Shown here in pieces: positions 57,425 to 64,000 of a DNA stretch of 64,000 bases (the stretch's first letter is position 1; each line of letters starts with the position of its first letter). Made by a program: the position numbers and the translations under genes. The stretch is from Gentiana macrophylla (taxonomy: Eukaryota; Streptophyta; Magnoliopsida; Gentianales; Gentianaceae). Location of the stretch: contig CM047808.1 of NCBI GenBank assembly GCA_026214975.1, positions 54,586,583-54,650,582 of the forward strand, written 5' to 3'. The notes under the pieces are model-generated. The model searched no databases, was not told the DNA's origin, and saw only the letters and a list, made by a program, of their open reading frames with translations.

Positions 57425-59002
57425 TCACCTAGTATTTCCTCTATATATGCTTCGACTTACTATGCTTTCGAGGTTCCCTAGAGTTGGCAATGGCCCCATT
57501 GAATCACAATAGAGAGTAATAGGATCTTCAACATTCGGGACAACGCCTAATCCGCTGATGAACTTTCTTAACCAAACTGCTTCCTTAGCTGCCTCCGAGG
57601 CCGCTATGAACTCAGCTTCCATTGTTGAATCAGCTGTGCTAGATTGCTTTTGGCTTCTCCATTCTATTGCACCGCCACCAAGCGTAAACACTGAACCAGA
57701 GGTTGATTTGGAATCATCTCTGTCTGACTGAAAGTCAGAATCGGTGTTCCCCACTAACTCCAAACTCCCACTCGAATAGACGAGCATATAATTTCAGGTT
57801 CTCTTCAAATATTCGATGAGATTCTTTGCTACTGTCCAGTGTGGTTGCCCTGGATTTGACTGAAAACGGCTGAATAATCCAACGCCGTAACAAATATCAG
57901 GTCTCGTACACCTCATAGCATACATAAGACTACCAACAGCCGAGGCATATGGCACTCTTCCCGTAGCTTCAATCTCTTCAGGAGTTTGAGGCCCCCTGAG
58001 TCTTAGAGAGGTAAACACCGTGACGGGTTGGTAGAAAACCCTTCTTTGCGTTCTCCATACTGAAGCGTGCCAGCACATTATCTATATAAGTTTCTTGGGA
58101 CAGATCTAACATCCTGTTCTTGCGATCCCTTATAATTTGGATCCCTAGAACATAAGTTGCTTCTCCCAAATCCTTCATTTGGAATTGCGTGGTCAACCAA
58201 CTTTTCACGTCAGACATCATCCCCTTATCTTTGCCAATTAGGAGTATGTCATCAACAACATTAGAAATACAACACTATCTTTGATAACCTTCTTGTACAC
58301 ACAAGATTCAGCAAAGTGTTGTTCGAAATCATAAGACTTGATCGTGTGATCGAATCTATGATACCAGGAACGAGATGCTTGCTTCAACCAAAAAATGGAT
58401 TTGAGCAACTTGCACACCATGTGCTCTCGACCTTCTTCAATGAATCCTTCTGGTTGCAGCATATAGATTTCCTCGTCGAGAAAGCCGTTTAGAAATGATG
58501 TCTTAACATCAATTTGCCAGATTTCATAATCCAGACATGCAGCAATCGAAAGGAGGATGCGGATGGTTTTCATCGTGGCCACAAGTGAGAAGGTTTCCTC
58601 GTAGTCTATACCCTCTCGCTCTGTGTAACCTTTGGCTACTAGCCATGCTTTGAAGGTTTCGACCTTCCCATCTATTCCTCTCTTTCGCTTGTAGAGCCAT
58701 TTACATCCAATGGGCCTTTCACCCTGAGGTAGTTCTACAAGTTTCCAGACTGAGTTAGAGTACATAGACTCAATCTCTTGATTCATCGCGTCAATCCATT
58801 TATCCTTATCGTGATCCAATAGGGCCTTCTTATAGGTCGGAGGATCATCTTCCACCCCATCAGAGGCGACTACGTTTGCCTCTACATCCATGCCGTACCG
58901 GGCCGGTGGCCGAACCACTCTCGCAGTACGTCTAGGTTGAACAGGAATATCGGAAATGACTGTCTTATTATTAGTGTTTTTTACAGGAACATCAGCAGCC
59001 AC
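57425..59002 (-). pseudogene. element B reverse transcriptase and RNase H
   Basis: Minus strand. The RT N-terminal part reads open in 59002-58238: DKWIDAMNQEIESMYSNSVW, IGCKWLYKRKRGIDGKVETF, WQIDVKTSFLNGFLDEEIYM and SRSWYHRFDHTIKSYDFEQH. At the catalytic site a 4-nt deletion relative to element A (near 58255) shifts the frame, so YVDD is lost (VVFLMLLMTYS). Frames 58220-57978, 58078-57794 and 57787-57425 give the rest, ending with RNase H: EWRSQKQSSTADSTMEAEF and ITLYCDSMG. Confidence 0.85.
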
Positions 59003-59008
59003 AGTAGG

Positions 59009-59890
59009 TCAGACGTCATAGGAGAGTAATTCCTCTAGTACAATTTTACTTCGAGGTTTGTGGTCTTTCAAATAACTTTCCTCCAAAAACGTAGCGTTAG
59101 TCGAGACTAGCACTTTGTTATCTTCCGGATCGTAAAATAGACCACCACGTGTACCTTTTGCAAAGCCTACAAACAAACATACTTTCGTACGTGATTGTAG
59201 CTTGGTAGTCTTGTCCATCAGCACATGTGCAGGACAACCCTCTATACGGAAGTGACGAAAGCTTTCGCGATGTCCGGACCACATCTCTGTGGGTGTCTTT
59301 TTGACAGACTTTGACTGGGCTGCATTCAAAATGTAGACCGCTGCTTCTAAAGCATAACCCCAAAAGGATATAGGTAGTGAGGCGTAGCTCATCATTGATC
59401 TAACAATGTTAATCAATGTCCTGTTTCTCCTCTCAGCAACTCCGTTTTGCTGAGGTATCCTAGGCGCTGAACGTTGGAAACATATTCCTTTTTCAGCCAA
59501 GTAGTCAATGAACTCAGTATCTAAATACTCACATCCACGATCCGAGCGAAGGAATTTCAATGACTTGCCTAGTTGCCTTTCGGCTTCTGCTTGGAACTCC
59601 TTGAACTTACCAAAAGCCTCGGACTTTCTATGCAGTAGATAAACATAACCGAATCTCGAGTAGTCATCAATGAAAGTCACAAAGTACTCGTATCCGCCTC
59701 TAGCTTGTACGTTCATCGGACCACAAAGGTCTGAATGCATTAAGTCTAGAGTTCCCGTGGCCCTATTACCCTTTAATGAGAAGGGACGCTTAGTCATTTT
59801 TCCCTTCAGGAAACACTCGCAGACAAGCAGTGTGTCAACAGATGACTTACCTAAGGCATGAACCTTTTCTAGTCTTTTGAGTCTTTCCAA
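59009..59890 (-). pseudogene. element B integrase
   Basis: Minus-strand frame of 293 codons. It starts within the gag-pre-integrase (ERLKRLEKVHALGKSSVDTL, CECFLKGKM) and covers the integrase core: LDLMHSDLCGPM (Asp), LRSDRGCEYLDTEF (Asp) and RIPQQNGVAERRNRTL (Glu), so the DDE triad is present. It continues through FWGYALEAAVYILNAAQSKS to GTRGGLFYDPEDNKVLVSTN. It stops at 59009, a few codons before the RT frame. Confidence 0.88.
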
Positions 59891-59971
59891 GGAAATATGG
59901 CCGAGCCTTAGATGCCATAAGTATGTTTTATCTTCTTTTACTTGAGAAACTTTCTGCCTTTTAGCAGATCT

Positions 59972-61227
59972 TTAATGAGCAGTTTTAAACATTTCAGTAT
60001 TTAGTAGGGGAGCTTTATGTGGTCTTACAAAATATAAACCGTTTTCATTCGTAGTTGAACACAATTCAAAGCCATTCTTCGAAATAACAAATTCAAAATT
60101 CAAATTTGAAACAGAAAAAGATTGTTCAACTATGGCAGAATGAGAAATCAAATTTCTCCTGAAATTCAGAATAAAATAAACAATCCCTAAATGTAAAATT
60201 CTATTATTAAAATGCAAGTCCACACTCCCATCGCTTTGCCGAAATGAGCGCCTCAAAGGCCTACTCGCATCACTTGAGAACCCTCTTCTAGCTCCTCGCA
60301 TTTAACTAAGAATCGCGAATGAAGAACATACATGGTTAGTAGCTCCAGATTATCAAGTATACAAGTGGACACATCTTTAGCTACATTAAAAGATTCCAAG
60401 AATAGTAATTCCAAATTACCTTTCTTATCTTTCCCAAAGGATGACCTAGACTTTGCCATCCTTTACATCACGAAGATATTCCGGACAATGGCGTTTCCAA
60501 TGTCCTACCTCCTTACAGTAAAAGCATTTGTCCTTGGGCTTGGCCTCATCAACTTTCTTGGCTTTCTTTTTCTTCATTGGCTTGGGCACAGATGTAACAT
60601 TACCCTTCTTCTTTGGTTTGGACTTAGGCTTGTGTGATGACTTAGCTTCGGCCATATTTGCTTCAGCTTTCTTATCCCCTACTTGGACTTTGTCTTTCGA
60701 TAGTAGGCCCTCGTAGATAGTCAGTTCATTAAGCATTTGTGTCATGGTCAACTCATGTTTTCCCATCAGATACTGAGTTTTGAATGGGATAAACTCATGA
60801 GTCAACGATTCCAAAATCATCGACACTTGAGTTGCTTCATCGAACATCGATCCATGAATACCGGCGTCATTGAAGTAACTGATCATATTCAAAACATGAC
60901 CATTCACTGCTTGACCTTTCTTCAATTTCGTGTTAACATCCATCCTGATGGCATCGTGTCTTGCTTGGTTGCTAGGTGATCCAAACTCGAAGTAAGTTTC
61001 CACATGATTTCTCCTGCAGTCTCAAACTCTTCAATCTAGGTCCTAATTACCTCCGTCACAGCCGCTAGGATGATCCCACGAGCCCGGTTATCTGCCTCGA
61101 TCCAGCGATTACGTTGTTCGATCTAAGCTTTTCTAAGTTTTTGGATCGCCACCGTAGAGCATTCAGAAGTGAGTACATGTTGCACGTTCCCCGTTAATTT
61201 TTCAGACAGTAAAGCAGAAGCAGACAT
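59972..61227 (-). pseudogene. element B gag and protease
   Basis: Minus strand. An ATG at 61227 (MSASALLSEKLTG) leads into a gag N-terminus broken by a deletion of about 50 bp relative to element A and a stop. Gag proper reads 61003-60446, with the linker and the knuckle CFYCKEVGHWKRHC. Protease is in 60459-60253, but the active site is damaged: CILDNLELLTMYV replaces the CILDTGATNHVC of element A. 60301-59972 carries the following segment (LHLGIVYFILNFRRNLISHS). Several frame changes. Confidence 0.8.
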
Positions 61228-63038
61228 TTTTTGCTGAAAATAAAATGACATACACTAATTCAAGTTTAACACTACTATATAAGATTATTTTAGGAATTGT
61301 AAACTAAAATTAAGTCTACTCTACCATTCCAAGGTTTTAACCTCGCATCTCAGTGCCGCCTTAGGGTAGGTCAAAGAGATGACGGTTAAATCGAGACAAT
61401 CTCATCAATGAATAACTTGTGAGAATCGAACATCCCACGAGAATCGAACATCACTTTATTCATTGACTACCTTCCTTTTTTAGCCTAGATATTATCAAGA
61501 ATATCCTTTATGAGTGTGACATACTATATCGGATCTCTTAGGTACGCCCCGAGTGTGCCGTCTTAGGATAGGTCAGTGACCCAACGAGTACCCGGAAATC
61601 CTATCCTTTCGGAGACCAAGCCATGAATGTTTATAGGAGTGAACACCATCCTTAGGGGGACGAAATCAAAGCCCCGCGAGGTGTCACCCTTCTCTCACTT
61701 ACTTGTATCTATATAGTAGAGGCCGTGGGGTTGGCTGTCGCCTCCCCCGCTCCCACTCAATATTTTGGAAGTGGTGGTGGGTTAACTAACCACGTCTTTT
61801 TGATCTTAACATAAAAGCACATCAAATCAAGGATTCCGAATGATGTCGGTAACGTAGGCAAGCCTACCCGTCCTATTCGTTGGAACATATGTGACAGTCG
61901 GACGAAGTCGGGTCAAGAGAGCCCTATTGAGTTAAGAAGGAATCACCCCTCCGCTCGCCGGTGTGGCTTAGTCTTGCCGGACCCCCGTGCATACATCACA
62001 CTAGGAGGGTTAAGTCGGTCGAGCCCAGCTCAGTTGACCACCCAACCCAAAGGCGAACCGTTGTTATCCAAGATTTATTGTTCTTTTACTATCATTCAAT
62101 CTCGTAGACACTACGAACGTGATCTCCTTTGGGCTTTAAGGCGGTTCACCGAGAACACACACCAAAAGGCTTAACGATTTCTTAACCCGTCCTCGGATCT
62201 TTAATTAGTTACTAAATTAATTAATTACCACGTATTAATTAAATTTCAAATAATTACGCAAGTTTGTATACATGCCTATTTTAATTACCAAAATTAAAAT
62301 TCTACATGTATGCATGGAGTGGATTTATGATATGATGCATGTCATGGAAATTCCGATTTTATATCTATTTTATGATCAAACACATAAAAATAAATTATGG
62401 AAAATTTAAACACCGAGATGGATTGTTGGTACCCCCGTATCTAATCTATCCTAGGAAAACAGTAAATTACAATCTTGTTGTCTTCATGTCTTCGATCTTC
62501 GAACCTTGAACCACGAACCGCGAACCCGATAGGAGAAGGGGTTTTTATTTTATAAAATAAAATAAATTTTTTTTTCGATTTTTTTATTTATTAAAATCCT
62601 ACTGTTTATTATTCCAGAAAAATAAATTAAATTTTTTTTAAATAATAGGCGCCGATTATTAAAAAAAATTAGGGTTGATGAAAATCAAACCCTAGCCGTG
62701 TTCTACAAAAAAAAAAAAAATAACAAAAAATTTCAGCCCCGACTCCTATTCATACCTCGAGTTCCGTCTTCATCTTGTGTTCTTCGTGTTCTTCGTCGTT
62801 TTTCCTGAATTACCAAAAAAATAAAACTAACCGAAAAAGAAGAAATAAAAAAAACAACAACTTTTACATCAATCCTATGCTCAATTGTTACTAAACAAAG
62901 GAGCTACAAAATAGATCTAACGAGTAAACAGTACCATCCCCAATCCATCTCTTCAAACCACAACAATCGCAACAATCGCAACTTTCCTTTGCAACTCCTA
63001 GATCTAATATTTTATACGTATAAATATAGATCACCTTG
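61228..63038 (-). other. element B untranslated leader
   Basis: Counterpart of 53505-55365, with the same GAGAATCGAACATC duplication near 61432-61450 and small indels. No coding potential. Confidence 0.65.
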
Positions 63039-63050
63039 GCTCTGATACCA
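63039..63050 (-). other. primer-binding site of element B
   Basis: The minus strand reads TGGTATCAGAGC, identical to that of element A. Confidence 0.92.
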
Positions 63051-63051
63051 C

Positions 63052-64000
63052 TGTTAGTAATACCATCCACAACGAAAGCAATTTAAGGATCTAGATCTAT
63101 GAATTACACGTAATAAAATAACTAGATCTACTCTACAAGGGAGTTGTAGAACATACCTCTTGGATCTCAAAATCCAAGTTGATGAACTGCAATAGAAAGA
63201 ACGAACGAAGGTGTGAAGAGCACCACGATCTTCCGTACGTGTGATCCAAGCAACTCCCGGTGGAAGAAAATTCTCGTCTCCAATCCCTCCGATATGCTAC
63301 ATGGAAAACCTCCAAGATTTTCCCCTTATTCTCCCCATGGCCGAATTTTATTCTTCTCCTCTCTAAGAGGTAGAAGTCGAATTATGTGTGTGTGTAAGGC
63401 GTGGGAGAACTCTCTTTATATAGGAGAGTAATCATTGACCTCCAAGGATTTTATTTTGTAAATAAAATAAATCCAATAAATAAAAATAATCCCATAATAT
63501 TCTAGAACAAATCTAGAATAATATTTATCTTTATTTCTTACCATAAATATTTATCCAATAAATATTTTGTGCACATGTATTAAAACAATTTCTTGTTTCT
63601 TAAAACATTGCTCTTGGCCGAAATTTGGCATTGACCTAGTCAATGTTAATTTTCGGCCATAACACATTAATTTGCCAAGATTATGAAAAATGTCTTTTTC
63701 ACATATTTAATTATTTAGCCCAACTAATTTAATAGTCTACTAAACAACTAATTCACATATCGTTTTAATTAAATTCTAATAAGAACTAAATTAATATTAT
63801 TAGGATTCGACGTCCGAGAATAGCTATGCTATATTTGGAGGCACGCCGTGACCATGGACTAATAATCAGTGCTCCGATAAATCAAATAAATAATTATCTT
63901 ACGAATGTAATAATAATATTCGATAAATCAATCACAGAATATGTCACCATAATCCCGTGATCGCACTCCTCCGATTATGAGATTATATTTATCTTCCGAC
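63052..64000 (-). repeat. LTR 3 of the tandem array (5' LTR of element B), partial
   Basis: TGTTAGTAATACC start, same family as LTRs 1 and 2, with the TATA box near 63412-63424. It continues past the window end, so it is unknown whether the array ends here or has further units. Confidence 0.9.

Larger units (their letters stand above)
55379..64000 (-). mobile_element. Angela/BARE-like copia element B (right unit of the tandem, truncated by the window)
   Basis: Minus strand: 5' LTR from 63052 onward (runs out of the window), primer-binding site 63039-63050, leader, gag-pol, polypurine tract, and LTR 2 (55379-57184) as its 3' LTR. Same family as element A, with parallel domain order and similar but independent damage. 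Confidence 0.85.

Overview
This window is repeat-rich nuclear DNA of a flowering plant, most likely a eudicot. It is AT-rich and packed with nested LTR retrotransposons of typical plant lineages: SIRE/Maximus and Angela/BARE-like Ty1/copia, and Tekay-like chromovirus, TAT and Athila-like Ty3/gypsy. The primer-binding sites are mostly of the initiator-tRNA-Met type. I see only one convincing host gene. Nearly every transposon reading frame is broken, so this is a transposon graveyard, and the value of the window lies in its insertion structure.

Layout. 1-9601: 3' part of a plus-strand SIRE-like copia element (pol, a spacer with its own TATA box, a long env-like ORF, polypurine tract, 3' LTR). 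It sits in an old gypsy LTR whose 3' part is 9602-10159. 10160-11990: remnant of a minus-strand Athila-like element (short internal part, primer-binding site, LTR). 11994-24282: decayed plus-strand TAT-type gypsy element with gag, protease, RT, two RNase H domains, integrase and an antisense coding region. It is interrupted by two solo LTRs of one family (14247-15691 and 20350-21671), each with a perfect 5-bp target duplication. 24283-24955 plus 37388-37835: two halves of a minus-strand SIRE-like RT fragment, split by a plus-strand Tekay-like chromovirus (24956-37382, target duplication TTTTC). The 3' LTR of that chromovirus carries a 2,846-bp insertion (33185-36030) with 693-bp, about 99% identical terminal inverted repeats.

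37836-47586: a less dense stretch. It holds a two-exon gene for a secreted, very acidic Ser/Asp/Gly-rich protein (39221-40729), a TAT-like LTR (42388-43033), a possible DUF4283-type fragment, and two head-to-head SIRE LTRs followed by an env-like fragment. 47587-64000: two closely related minus-strand copia elements in tandem that share the middle LTR (LTR-internal-LTR-internal-LTR), inserted into the env-like region of the SIRE element to their left.

Relative ages follow from nesting: the TAT and Athila-like remnants are oldest; the minus-strand SIRE fragment predates the chromovirus; the inverted-repeat element came after the chromovirus; the tandem copia array came after the minus-strand SIRE element it disrupts. 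The observations most worth a second look are the 693-bp inverted-repeat element with retroviral-type ends, a predicted frame-preserving intron between gag and protease of the chromovirus, the three-LTR tandem, a conserved hairpin and a shared GACGGGCGT motif in LTRs, and the secreted acidic gene. Family names are from recognisable motifs and layout; no database search was possible.
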